Source: Spirochaetota bacterium (GTDB lineage: Bacteria > Spirochaetota > Spirochaetia > Treponematales > Rectinemataceae). From it: a DNA stretch of 64,000 nt. The translations under genes were made by a program, and so were the position numbers. The notes beneath the pieces were generated by a model. It made no database searches and was not told where the DNA came from. It saw nothing but the letters and a program-made list of their open reading frames with translations. Below, in pieces: positions 41,330-49,668 of this stretch (its first letter is position 1; the number at the start of each line of letters is the position of its first letter). The stretch covers positions 95,913-159,912 of the forward strand of contig JAJUIB010000004.1 in NCBI GenBank assembly GCA_029265615.1, given 5' to 3'.

Positions 41330-43399
41330 ATGGGCGATCTTGAAATTACGGCTGTTCCCGGCGGCTTTGAAGCGCGGCTCCGTGGCCGCCTCGTGCTCGC
41401 CCATAGACCTGGAGAGCCCCTTTTGCGCGCAGGGCTCGGCGAGGGAAAGTTCGCGATGTATCGCGGCAACTTCGAGGTCTCGGAGCGCCTCGACGAGCTT
41501 GTCGCCCTCACCGACTGCAGGCTCGAAGTGGGAAAGAATGGCGCGGAGGCTCTCCTTTCGCGGAGGGGGCTGTACGCCACGAGGCTCTCGCTCGCGCTTG
41601 AGGACGGACGACTTGTCTGCGTCATGACCGCGGTGGGGGATGACTCGCGGAAGGCCAACAGATGGCGGATAACGCTTCCAGCCCGTCCTGACGAGCGCGT
41701 ATACGGCTGCGGCGAGCAGTTTTCGCACTTCAATCTTCGGGGGCGCGTCTTCCCGCTCTGGACGAGCGAGCAGGGCGTTGGGCGCAACAAGACCACCGAG
41801 ATCACCCGTCTCGCCGACCTGCACGACAGGGCAGGCGGCGACTATTGGTGGACGTTCTTCCCCGCGCCGACCTTTGTGACGAGCGCGCGTATCTTCTGCC
41901 ACCTTGAGACGAGCGCCTATGCCGCCTTCGACTTCCGCGCCCCATCGCGCCACGAGCTCTGCGTCTGGGCGTTGCCCGCACGTCTTGTTATCGGCGCTCA
42001 GGAAACGATGTGCGACATTGTCAGCGACCTTTCGGCGCTTCTTGGACGGCAGCCCGAGCTCCCCGACTGGGTCTACGACGGCATCATTCTCGGCATCCAG
42101 GGCGGTAGCGCGGTTCTTTTGGGCAAGCTCGAACGCGCCCTTGTATCGGGCGTGCCCGTCGCCGGCGTTTGGGCCCAGGACTGGGAGGGCATCAACATGA
42201 CGAGCTTCGGCCAGCGTCTGCGGTGGGACTGGGTCTGGGACCGCGAGCGCTATCCGGGGCTCGACGAAATTGTGGCGAGCCTTAAATCGCGCGGCATACG
42301 GTTCCTCGGCTACATCAATCCCTATGTGGCTGCGGGGCGCAGCCTATTCGCCGAGGCACAGGAGCGGGGCTATCTTGCTCGGCGCGCCGACGGCTCAGTC
42401 TACCTCGTCGACTTCGGCGAGTTTGATGCGGGCATCGTCGATTTCACCAGTCCCGCCGCGGTCGATTGGTACAAGGGCATTATCAAGCGCAATCTCCTCG
42501 GACTCGGCCTGTCTGGCTGGATGGCGGACTTTGGCGAATACCTTCCCACCGACGCCGTCCTTGCTGATGGGACGCCTGCCGAAATTGCGCACAACGCGTG
42601 GCCGGCCGTCTGGGCGCGCGTGAATCGCGAGGCCGTGGACGAGGCTGCGGTAGAGGGTGGCACTGCCGCCCTGTCTGCCCGCGATGCGGTATACTTTATG
42701 CGCGCGGGTTTTACGGGGAGCCAGCGCTGGTGTCCCCTCATGTGGGCGGGTGACCAAAACGTCGATTGGTCGAAGGACGATGGCCTGCCTTCGGTTATTC
42801 CCGCGGCTCTCTCGCTCGCGATGACCGGCCACGGCCTTCATCATAGCGACATAGGCGGATACACGACCCTCTTCGGGATGCACCGCACGAAGGAACTCTT
42901 TCTGCGCTGGGCTGAACAGGCGGCGTTCACACCCTTCATGCGAACGCACGAAGGAAACCGCCCGAAAGATAACTGGCAGTTCGATTCCGATGAGCAAACG
43001 CTTCGCGGCCTTGCCCGCATGGTGCGCCTTCATGTGGCGCTCAAGCCCTACCTCAAGAGTCTTGTCGCCGAGAACGCGCGCACGGGCATCCCTGTGATGC
43101 GGCCGCTCTTTCTTCATTATGAGGACGATCCCGCGGCCTGGGCGCTTGAAGACGAGTATCTCCTCGGGGCTGACCTTCTCGTCGCTCCGGTTGTCGAGGA
43201 GGGGGCGGTGAAGCGCCGGCTCCACCTCCCCCCGGGGGCGTGGGTGCATCTCTGGTCGGATCTGCGATTCGAGGCTCCTGAGAGGGAGGGCGCGTGGATC
43301 GAGGTCGCGGCGCCGCTTGGCGAGCCGCCCGTTTTTTACAGCGAGGACTCGGTTTATGCCCCGCTCTTTGCCGCGGCTATCCGCGCCGCGCAGGACTAG
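41330..43399 (+). CDS. yihQ: GH31 sulfoquinovosidase (YihQ-like)
   Basis: 689 residues, close in sequence to E. coli YihQ throughout. Catalytic nucleophile Asp400 (GWMADFGEYLP) and acid/base Asp475 (WAGDQNVDW) are present. The residues that recognise the sulfonate group in YihQ-type enzymes are all found: Gln257 (LGIQGG), Gln283 (AQDWEG), Arg296 and Trp299 (FGQRLRW), and Tyr511 (IGGYTTLF). It hydrolyses alpha-sulfoquinovosides, such as sulfoquinovosyl glycerol from plant and cyanobacterial sulfolipid, to free SQ. It has no signal peptide and is cytoplasmic, acting after import by the transporter encoded upstream. ATG at 41330 lies 7 nt after permease 2. Confidence 0.92.
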   Translation: MGDLEITAVPGGFEARLRGRLVLAHRPGEPLLRAGLGEGKFAMYRGNFEVSERLDELVALTDCRLEVGKNGAEALLSRRGLYATRLSLALEDGRLVCVMTAVGDDSRKANRWRITLPARPDERVYGCGEQFSHFNLRGRVFPLWTSEQGVGRNKTTEITRLADLHDRAGGDYWWTFFPAPTFVTSARIFCHLETSAYAAFDFRAPSRHELCVWALPARLVIGAQETMCDIVSDLSALLGRQPELPDWVYDGIILGIQGGSAVLLGKLERALVSGVPVAGVWAQDWEGINMTSFGQRLRWDWVWDRERYPGLDEIVASLKSRGIRFLGYINPYVAAGRSLFAEAQERGYLARRADGSVYLVDFGEFDAGIVDFTSPAAVDWYKGIIKRNLLGLGLSGWMADFGEYLPTDAVLADGTPAEIAHNAWPAVWARVNREAVDEAAVEGGTAALSARDAVYFMRAGFTGSQRWCPLMWAGDQNVDWSKDDGLPSVIPAALSLAMTGHGLHHSDIGGYTTLFGMHRTKELFLRWAEQAAFTPFMRTHEGNRPKDNWQFDSDEQTLRGLARMVRLHVALKPYLKSLVAENARTGIPVMRPLFLHYEDDPAAWALEDEYLLGADLLVAPVVEEGAVKRRLHLPPGAWVHLWSDLRFEAPEREGAWIEVAAPLGEPPVFYSEDSVYAPLFAAAIRAAQD

Positions 43400-43438
43400 G
43401 GGCGCTCCGGCGCAAAGGCGTTGCATGCGAAGGCGCCT

Positions 43439-44644
43439 ATGAATTACCATTCCGGCATTATGCCCGCCTCCGACAACCCCCTGCGCGCAGCCGATGTGCG
43501 CGAACGCAACGAGAAGATCGTTCTCAAGCTCATCCGTGCCGCGGGGCCCCGCGGCCTTTCTCAGTCAGAGGCCGTCGTCGCAACAGGGCTCCGCGCGCCG
43601 ACGATCTTCCGTATTTTTACAAGCCTTGAGGAGTCTGGCTACATCGAGCCGCGCTCGGGCGGATGCAGTGAGCGCGGAACCGCCGATCGCGAGCGGAAAG
43701 GGCGTCCGCGCGTGTCCTATGTGGTTCGTGCGGAGGCGCTCTACTCCTTTGGTGTGGAGTTCTGGGTTGACCGCGTGTCGCTCGGGCTCTTCGACTTCTC
43801 AGGCAGCCGCGTCGACTCGTGCATCGAGCCCTTGCCGCGCGGTGCGGATGCGGAGGCGGTGCTTGCGACGATTGCCGGTCTTGTCGAGCGCTGCGTCGCC
43901 GCGCACGGGCTTGACCCAGCGCGACTCCTCGGTCTCGGGCTTGGGGCTCCTGGCCAGGTCAATGTGCGAAGCCGCGAAGTCGCCTTCTATTCGCGCATTC
44001 CCGGGATGCGCGACTTTCCGATGGCCTCCCGCCTCGAAGGCCTCCTCGGCATGCCCATTCTGATCCACAATAACTGCTCGGTCATCGCGCTCGCCGAGTA
44101 CCGCTATGGTGGTCTTGCCGCGGAGGGCTCCGCGTTCACCTTCCTTCTCCGTTCGGGTGTGAACGGCGCCTTTGTCGACGGCGGCCGGGTCTACCTTGCC
44201 TCCGACGGCAGCACGATCGAATCCGGCCATGTGGCGGTCGATTCTGGCGGCGAAGCCTGCGCCTGCGGCTCGCATGGCTGTCTCGAGGCCTATGTGACGG
44301 CGCTCGACCGGCCCAACCTCGAGGCCGGGCGCTGGCTTTTCGAGGGGCTTGAGCCTGAGCTCGCCGCGGGCAATCCCTCCGCCCTCGTGACGCTCGATGA
44401 GGCGTCGCGGTATCTTGCCGCCGCTTCGCGCACGGTCGCCCGGCTGTTTCGCCCACGTGCTTTTCTCGTCGTCGCCGCGAGTCTTCCCGTCGCCGAGACC
44501 CTTGTGCGTCTGCTACGCGACCGCTTCGCACGCGATGCTTCCGGATTTGACCGTCCGCCGCCTTCCTTTTATGCCCGCGCCTATGACGAGAGTCTTGCGC
44601 AGCGAGGCGCCGCCGATCTGGTCATCGACGACTTTCTCGAGTAG
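43439..44644 (+). CDS. ROK-family transcriptional repressor
   Basis: 401 residues. An N-terminal winged helix (NEKIVLKLIRAAGPRGLSQSEAVVATGLRAPTIFRIFTSLEESG, about 23-65) precedes a ROK sugar-kinase-like domain. The ROK zinc motif is ESGHVAVDSGGEACACGSHGCLEAY, with the CxCGxxGCxE core near 272-281. ROK repressors (XylR, NagC) lose DNA affinity on binding a sugar. It is the last gene of operon A and lies between two copies of a 21-bp palindrome that head operons A and B, so it probably represses both and is relieved by SQ or a derived sugar. Start: ATG 43439 after GAAGG; ATGs at 43421 and 43460 are alternatives. Confidence 0.88.
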   Translation: MNYHSGIMPASDNPLRAADVRERNEKIVLKLIRAAGPRGLSQSEAVVATGLRAPTIFRIFTSLEESGYIEPRSGGCSERGTADRERKGRPRVSYVVRAEALYSFGVEFWVDRVSLGLFDFSGSRVDSCIEPLPRGADAEAVLATIAGLVERCVAAHGLDPARLLGLGLGAPGQVNVRSREVAFYSRIPGMRDFPMASRLEGLLGMPILIHNNCSVIALAEYRYGGLAAEGSAFTFLLRSGVNGAFVDGGRVYLASDGSTIESGHVAVDSGGEACACGSHGCLEAYVTALDRPNLEAGRWLFEGLEPELAAGNPSALVTLDEASRYLAAASRTVARLFRPRAFLVVAASLPVAETLVRLLRDRFARDASGFDRPPPSFYARAYDESLAQRGAADLVIDDFLE

Positions 44645-44657
44645 CTGTAGCCGGGCT

Positions 44658-44675
44658 GCGCACGGACCTGTGCGC
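44658..44675 (+). terminator. Hairpin after the ROK gene
   Basis: GCGCAC (44658-44663) and GTGCGC (44670-44675) around GGACCT, without a T-run. It may mark the end of operon A. Confidence 0.3.
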
Positions 44676-44707
44676 GCTTCACAAGCTTCGTAACACCCGT
44701 TTCGGCC

Positions 44708-44736
44708 TTGACGCTTTTGGGAATGTGGTATTTACT
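44708..44736 (+). promoter_or_regulatory. Promoter of SQ operon B
   Basis: TTGACG (44708-44713), 17-bp spacer, TTTACT (44731-44736). TATTTA at 44729 is an alternative -10. The operator overlaps the -10 end. Confidence 0.5.
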
Positions 44737-44754
44737 TACTAAAAGAAAGTAAAT
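44734..44754 (+). promoter_or_regulatory. ROK-repressor operator, site 2
   Basis: 21-bp site with ACTTACT at the left and AAAGTAAAT at the right, 16 of 21 identical to site 1. A longer imperfect repeat (ATTTACTT with AAGTAAAT, 44730-44754) surrounds it. It covers the -10/start region of operon B. Confidence 0.65.
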
Positions 44755-44774
44755 CGGCCAACCAAGGAGCGTCC

Positions 44775-46091
44775 ATGAAATATCCGGTGAAGCTCGGTCT
44801 TGTCTGTCTTGCGCGCGAGACCTTTGACTTTAAAGCCGCCGCGGAGATCTATGAGAGCATTAAACGGGATGTCGCCGCGCTTGAACGCGTGACCTGGGAG
44901 ATTATCCCCGAACTCGTTATCTCCGTGGAGGATGCGCGCAAGGCGGCGGAACGTCTTGCGGCCGCTTTGCCCGACGGCGTCGTCTGCATCTCCGGCACCT
45001 TCCATCTCGGGCACCTTGCCCTGGAGATCAGGAAGCGCGTCCAGAAACCGTTTCTTCTCTGGGGGCTTGATGAGCTCCCCTACAACGGCGGAAAGATACG
45101 CCTCAACTCTGTCTGCGGCGTTAACCTAAACGCCTCGAATCTGTACAAGGCGGGGGTCGACGATTATCGCGCCTCGATCGGGCCGAAGATCGACGAGACC
45201 TGGGTGGACGCGATACGTGCGCTAGCCGCCCTCGAGCGCTCCCACATCGGCATCGCGGGGTACCGGGCGCACGGCTTTTTCAACCTCTCGGTCGCCGACC
45301 CCGAGCTCTACGCCGATACGGGGCTCCTTGTCGATCATTTCGAACTGTCCGAGCTTTACGGCGAAGGTGTTGAGCAGAACGCGGTCACTGCGCGTCGCGA
45401 GCAGATTCGTGCGACGTTCGACGTCTCGGGCTTGAGCGACGCCCAGGTCGGCAAGGTCGCCGAGCTTGCGGCGCGCATCGACGCATTTTGTGCGCGGAAC
45501 GGGCTTGACGCCCTCGCTATCCGGTGCTGGCCCGAATTCGCGCGCGACTTCGGCATTTCGCCCTGCGCCGCGATGTCCCTCCTCCAGGCGGAGGGCCGCC
45601 TCCTTGCCTGCGAGGGCGATCTTGAGGGGGCCATTTCCATGCTCCTCCACAAAGCGGTCGGCGCGGAAACACCCTACCTCTTTGATTTTTCGCAGGTGGA
45701 CCTTGCGCGGAATTTCGCGCTCTTCTGGCACTGCGGTGTCGCGCCCTGTAACCTCTGGGACGGTAGGTCGTGCCGCTCGCTCGACAGTTACTTCGCAGGC
45801 GGGAAGGGTGTCACGGCGGACTTCGTGCTCAAGCCGGGCGAGCTTTCCATCGCCCGGCTCGACTCGGCGCGCGGGGCGCGCAGGCTCTTCCTGCAGCGCG
45901 CTCGTGCGGTGCCGATGGAGAAGGAACTCAAGGGCACCTATCTCAAGGCGGTCTTCGACCGGCCCGTCCGCGAGGTTCTCGACCTCGTGATTGGCAAGGG
46001 CATCGCGCATCACGCATCGGTCGCATACGGCGACTTCATGGAACCGCTTAAGGTCGCCGCGCTACTCAAGGGCTGGGAGATTGTCGAGTAA
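44775..46091 (+). CDS. sqvD: Probable sulfoquinovose isomerase (fucose/arabinose isomerase-like, SqvD type)
   Basis: 438 residues of the FucI/AraA-like fold. Metal-site residues appear as Glu254 (RCWPEF), Asp282 (CEGDLEGA) and His412/413 (GIAHHASVAYGD), the pattern of the C-terminal domain of L-fucose isomerase. In the sulfo-transketolase pathway a member of this family, SqvD, converts SQ to 6-deoxy-6-sulfofructose. It is the first gene of operon B, directly after the ROK operator, and is followed by split transketolase genes. No sulfofructose kinase, aldolase, transaldolase or SQ dehydrogenase is nearby, which argues against other SQ routes. The exact sugar is inferred. Confidence 0.82.
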   Translation: MKYPVKLGLVCLARETFDFKAAAEIYESIKRDVAALERVTWEIIPELVISVEDARKAAERLAAALPDGVVCISGTFHLGHLALEIRKRVQKPFLLWGLDELPYNGGKIRLNSVCGVNLNASNLYKAGVDDYRASIGPKIDETWVDAIRALAALERSHIGIAGYRAHGFFNLSVADPELYADTGLLVDHFELSELYGEGVEQNAVTARREQIRATFDVSGLSDAQVGKVAELAARIDAFCARNGLDALAIRCWPEFARDFGISPCAAMSLLQAEGRLLACEGDLEGAISMLLHKAVGAETPYLFDFSQVDLARNFALFWHCGVAPCNLWDGRSCRSLDSYFAGGKGVTADFVLKPGELSIARLDSARGARRLFLQRARAVPMEKELKGTYLKAVFDRPVREVLDLVIGKGIAHHASVAYGDFMEPLKVAALLKGWEIVE

Positions 46092-46140
46092 CCGCCTGGT
46101 AGGCGTTAGGCGAAATACGACGAAGGGGGGCGGTATCGTG

Positions 46141-46971
46141 ATGACGAAGGAAGAGGAGGCGGCGCTTGAGGCCGCGGCGAAGGAAATACGCGCAAGGACC
46201 ATCGACGCTATCGGGTTCCTCGGCGTCGGGCACATCGGCGGCGCGCTGTCCGTGGTGGAGCTTCTTGCGATGCTCTACTTCCGGCACATGCGTGTCGATC
46301 CTGCGAACCCGCGGTGGCCAGAGCGCGACAAACTTGTGCTTTCCAAGGGGCATGCGGGCCCCGCGCTCTACGCGGCGCTCTCGCTTCGGGGCTTTTTCCC
46401 CGAAACATGGCTCCACACGCTCAACAAGGGCGGTACGATGCTGCCGAGCCACTGCGACCGCAACCGCACGCCCGGCGTCGACATGACGACGGGGTCGCTC
46501 GGGCAGGGACTCTCTGCGGCCTGCGGATTAGCCCTCGCGGATCGCCTCGACGGGCGCGCGTCGTTTGTCTACGCGGTGATCGGCGACGGCGAATCGAACG
46601 AAGGTCAGAACTGGGAGGCCGCTCTGTTCGCCGCGCATAAAAGGCTCGGGCGGCTTATCGCCTTCACCGACTACAACAAGATGCAGATCGACGGCCGGAC
46701 CGACGAGGTGCTTGCTCTGGGAAGGCTCGAGGAGAAATGGGCCGCCTTCGGTTGGGAGACCGCGCGGGTTGACGGCCACGACCTTGCGGCGCTTGACGCG
46801 GCGATCGAGGCCGCGAAGCGGCGCGCCGATGCGCCTGGCTCCAAGCCGACGATGATTGTCCTCGACACGGTCAAGGGGAAGGGCGCGAAGTTCTGCGAGG
46901 GCTCCGTGGCTAGCCATAACATGCCATTCGATTACGAGACCGCCAAGAAGGCGATCGCCGAGCTCGGCTAG
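46141..46971 (+). CDS. sqwG: Transketolase N-terminal subunit (SqwG-like)
   Basis: 276 residues covering the thiamine-diphosphate binding half of transketolase. VLSKGHAGPALYAAL, TGSLGQGLSAACGLALA, and the ThDP motif GDGESNEGQNWEAA ending in TDYNKMQIDG are clear. The catalytic pyrimidine half is encoded by the next gene, so the two assemble into one enzyme. In the sulfo-TK route SqwGH transfers a C2 unit from sulfofructose and then from 4-deoxy-4-sulfoerythrulose to glyceraldehyde-3-phosphate, giving two xylulose-5-phosphate and sulfolactaldehyde. ATG 46141 (a GTG at 46138 also fits) follows a G-rich ribosome-binding site. A second role in pentose metabolism is possible. Confidence 0.88.
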   Translation: MTKEEEAALEAAAKEIRARTIDAIGFLGVGHIGGALSVVELLAMLYFRHMRVDPANPRWPERDKLVLSKGHAGPALYAALSLRGFFPETWLHTLNKGGTMLPSHCDRNRTPGVDMTTGSLGQGLSAACGLALADRLDGRASFVYAVIGDGESNEGQNWEAALFAAHKRLGRLIAFTDYNKMQIDGRTDEVLALGRLEEKWAAFGWETARVDGHDLAALDAAIEAAKRRADAPGSKPTMIVLDTVKGKGAKFCEGSVASHNMPFDYETAKKAIAELG

Positions 46972-46990
46972 AGCAACGAGGAAGGACACC

Positions 46991-47926
46991 ATGGCAACCC
47001 CTGTCAAAGAGATGCGCGCCGTCTACGCGGAGACGCTCGTGGAGCTTGGCGCTCGGAACCCCGCGGTCGTGCTTCTCGAGGCCGATCTCATGAAGGCCTC
47101 GGGGACCGGTCCCTTCGCGGCCGCTTATCCTGAGCGCGCGTTCAATGTGGGCGTCGCCGAGGCGAACATGGTCGGCGTCGCTGCCGGGCTCTCCGCGGGA
47201 GGCAAAATCCCCTTCGCGACGACGTTTGCGTGTTTTGCGTCGCGGCGCGCCTACGACCAGTTTTTTGTGAGCTGTGCCTATGCTCGGCTCAATGTGAAGC
47301 TCGTCGGCACCGATCCCGGCGTCTCCGCCGCGTTCAATGGCGGCACGCACATGCCCTTCGAAGACCTTGCGCTCATGCGCGCGGTGCCGGGCATCGCGGT
47401 GCTCGAACCCTCCGACGCGTCATCGCTTCGGGCGCTCGTCGAGGCCGCCGCCGCGCGCGAAGGCTCGGTGTACATCCGCCTGCACCGCAAGGCGGTGCCC
47501 GACATCTATCCGCAAGGGGAGCGGTTCGCGATCGGCAAGGCCAAGCTCCTCCGTGAGGGGCGCGACGTCACGATCGTGGCCCTCGGCGCGCTCATGGTGG
47601 GCGAGGCGCTCAAGGCCGCAGAGCTCCTTGCTTCCGAGGGGCGATCCGCCGCGGTCATCGATGCGCTCTCCCTTAAGCCGCTCGACACCGAGCTCATCCT
47701 CGCCGAGGCGCGGAAGACGGGCAGGGTGGTTACCGCTGAGAACCACCAGATAGCGGGCGGACTCGGCTCTGCGGTGGCTGAGCTTCTCGCCGAAACCGGT
47801 GCGGCCCGTCTTGCACGGGTCGGCATCCGCGACGAGTTCGGCGAGGTCGGTACGCAGGAGTATCTCATGGAGCGGTTCCATCTCACGGCACCGCACATCG
47901 CCAGCGCGGCGAAATCGCTGTTCTAG
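46991..47926 (+). CDS. sqwH: Transketolase C-terminal subunit (SqwH-like)
   Basis: 311 residues holding the pyrimidine-binding and C-terminal domains of transketolase. Conserved features: RAFNVGVAEANMVGVAAGLS with the catalytic Glu, FATTFACFASRRAYDQ, THMPFEDLALMRAVPG and the C-terminal TAENHQIAGGLGSAVAE. It starts 19 nt after the N-terminal subunit gene with GAAGGACACC before the ATG. Together they make the split transketolase typical of many anaerobes. Its place between an SQ isomerase and an RpiB-like isomerase supports a sulfosugar substrate, which is an inference. Confidence 0.88.
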   Translation: MATPVKEMRAVYAETLVELGARNPAVVLLEADLMKASGTGPFAAAYPERAFNVGVAEANMVGVAAGLSAGGKIPFATTFACFASRRAYDQFFVSCAYARLNVKLVGTDPGVSAAFNGGTHMPFEDLALMRAVPGIAVLEPSDASSLRALVEAAAAREGSVYIRLHRKAVPDIYPQGERFAIGKAKLLREGRDVTIVALGALMVGEALKAAELLASEGRSAAVIDALSLKPLDTELILAEARKTGRVVTAENHQIAGGLGSAVAELLAETGAARLARVGIRDEFGEVGTQEYLMERFHLTAPHIASAAKSLF

Positions 47927-47943
47927 GAAGAAGGAGCGTTTCC

Positions 47944-48432
47944 ATGGCTGACAAGATCAGGCTCGCGATAGCCTCGGACCTTTCGGGCTTTCCGCTCAAG
48001 CAGGAGATCGTGAAGCACCTTGCGGAGCGGCATCCAGAGATCGAGGTGATGGACTACGGCATCGACGACGCGGAACATCCGCAGCCCTACTTCATCCAGG
48101 CACCCAAGGTCGCGCTTGCGATCCACGAGGGGCGTGCCGACCGCGGTATTCTCTGTTGCGGCACGGGGCAGGGCATGGCGATTGTGGCGAACAAGCACAA
48201 GGGCGTGTACGCCTGCGTGGTGGATGACATCTTTTCAGGCGAGCGTGCGAAGATCGTCAATGACGCCAATGTCATCACGATGGGCGGCTGGATCACGGCG
48301 CCCTTTCTCGCGAAGGAGATTGTCGACGGGTGGCTTGCCATGAGCTTTGCTCAGAAGATGGAATTCAAGCGCGACTTTCTCGCCAATGCGCTCAAGGAAG
48401 TCAAGGCACTCGAAGAAAAGAACTTCAGGTAA
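47944..48432 (+). CDS. sqwI: RpiB/LacAB-family isomerase (SqwI-like)
   Basis: 162 residues. N-terminal IASDLSGFPLKQEIVKHL and the catalytic Cys72 in CCGTGQGMAIVANK mark the RpiB/LacA/LacB family, which interconvert aldoses and ketoses. In the sulfo-TK pathway a protein of this family isomerises 4-deoxy-4-sulfoerythrose to 4-deoxy-4-sulfoerythrulose between the two transketolase steps. It follows the transketolase genes by 17 nt and has GAAGGAGCG before the ATG. An ordinary ribose-5-phosphate isomerase role is the alternative, but the operon favours the sulfosugar. Confidence 0.82.
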   Translation: MADKIRLAIASDLSGFPLKQEIVKHLAERHPEIEVMDYGIDDAEHPQPYFIQAPKVALAIHEGRADRGILCCGTGQGMAIVANKHKGVYACVVDDIFSGERAKIVNDANVITMGGWITAPFLAKEIVDGWLAMSFAQKMEFKRDFLANALKEVKALEEKNFR

Positions 48433-48444
48433 GGAGATAGGCCG

Positions 48445-49668
48445 ATGCTTTCGTCGCTCACCTCGCCGACGCGCTTTGTCGTTCGCGATTCGCTTTCGCC
48501 CGAGGAATTCGCCGATGCCGTGTTCTACCTCTCAGGCGGCGAGGTTCGCGTCGCAGTGGTGGTCGATGGCCGCGCCTTTGCCGAGCGCGACGCCCTCGTG
48601 GCGGCGCTTCGCGCTCGTATGGACACGATAGTCCTCGACCGGGTGCGGCCAGATCCCCGTGCCGCCGACATCGACGCGATGCGTGCCTCCATGGGCTCCG
48701 TGGGGGCGGTGGTCGGCATCGGGGGCGGGAGCGTGCTCGATTCGGCCAAGGCACTCGGGATGCTCGCCGCGAACGGCGGCTCGCTCGGGGAGTATCTTGG
48801 CGCCGCGCCTGCGCGCAGCATCGAGCGTAAAGGGCCGCCAGTCCTCCTCGTTCCAACGACCGCGGGCACGGGATCCGAAGCGACGAAGGTGGGCGTCTAC
48901 ACCGCAGACTCAGGCCGCAAGTACACCCTCGCCTCGCCGTTTTTGCAGGCGGACGCCGCGCTACTCATAGGCGAGCTCGCCGCGGGCATGCCGCCATCTC
49001 TCGCCGCCTCGACGGGCTTCGACGCGCTTTCCCACGCGCTTGAGTCGCTCTGGAACAAGAACGCGACGCCGCTCACCGTCAAGGCGGCGACGGAGGCTGC
49101 GGTGGCGGTTCTGTCTGCGATCGGCCCTGCCTACGAGGCTAGCGCGGCGAAGGCAGCGGGAACGCCGCTTCCCGACGCAAATGCGCGCTCGCGGCGTATG
49201 CTCGAGGCGGCCGCCATGGCGGGCTTTGCCTTCAGCCGCACGGGCACCGCGATGGTGCACGCGCTTTCCTTTGTGCTCTCCGAGGAGTGGCATGTGCCGC
49301 ACGGCGCGGCCTGTGCCTTTACCCTTGAGGATGCGTTCCGTTTGGCACTTGCGGAACCTGTGGTTCTCGGGCGCCTTGCTCATGTCGCGGCCCGTGCCGC
49401 CGCATCGGGCGCGCTCGCGGGCGCCGAAGGGCTCGACCCCACCCGGCCTGCAGAGGCGCCGAAGCTTTCCGCCGCGCTCTTTGCGGCCGTCCTCCGCATG
49501 AAGCGCAACATGCGCCTTCCTGCGAATTTCAGCGATCTTGGCCTGAGCGTCGATAGGGCGGACATCAGGCGGCTCTTCGATCGCGCCTTCGATGATCCCA
49601 AGATGGCGAACACCTTCCCCGCGGTCGACCGCGCCGCGGTGCTTGCGTTCCTTGAGGCGAAGGCGTGA
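48445..49668 (+). CDS. Iron-containing dehydrogenase, probable sulfolactaldehyde reductase
   Basis: 407 residues of the group III (iron-dependent) alcohol dehydrogenase family. GIGGGSVLDSAKALG binds the NAD(P) phosphates; metal ligands are Asp193, His197, His272 and His286 (GFDALSHALES, AMVHALS, HVPHGAA). In this operon the expected job is reduction of sulfolactaldehyde to 2,3-dihydroxypropane-1-sulfonate, which regenerates NAD and lets the cell ferment SQ. It starts 12 nt after the RpiB-like gene (AAGGAGATAGGCCG) and overlaps the exporter gene (GTGA). The direction and substrate are inferred from context; oxidation to sulfolactate is a less likely option in this family. Confidence 0.75.
   Translation: MLSSLTSPTRFVVRDSLSPEEFADAVFYLSGGEVRVAVVVDGRAFAERDALVAALRARMDTIVLDRVRPDPRAADIDAMRASMGSVGAVVGIGGGSVLDSAKALGMLAANGGSLGEYLGAAPARSIERKGPPVLLVPTTAGTGSEATKVGVYTADSGRKYTLASPFLQADAALLIGELAAGMPPSLAASTGFDALSHALESLWNKNATPLTVKAATEAAVAVLSAIGPAYEASAAKAAGTPLPDANARSRRMLEAAAMAGFAFSRTGTAMVHALSFVLSEEWHVPHGAACAFTLEDAFRLALAEPVVLGRLAHVAARAAASGALAGAEGLDPTRPAEAPKLSAALFAAVLRMKRNMRLPANFSDLGLSVDRADIRRLFDRAFDDPKMANTFPAVDRAAVLAFLEAKA

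Noticed and set aside
35156..44696. Shared 17-mer CACAAGCTTCGTAACAC after two gene ends (35156-35172 minus, 44680-44696 plus)
   Set aside because: Similarity stops at the 17 bases, no wider repeat or mobile-element feature surrounds it, and one match in 64 kb is within reach of chance.
44775..49668. Operon B as an ordinary pentose or fucose pathway
   Set aside because: The isomerase/transketolase/RpiB set alone would allow it, but the YihQ-type GH31 with all sulfonate-recognition residues, the TauE/SafE exporter and the shared operator make a sulfosugar route more likely.
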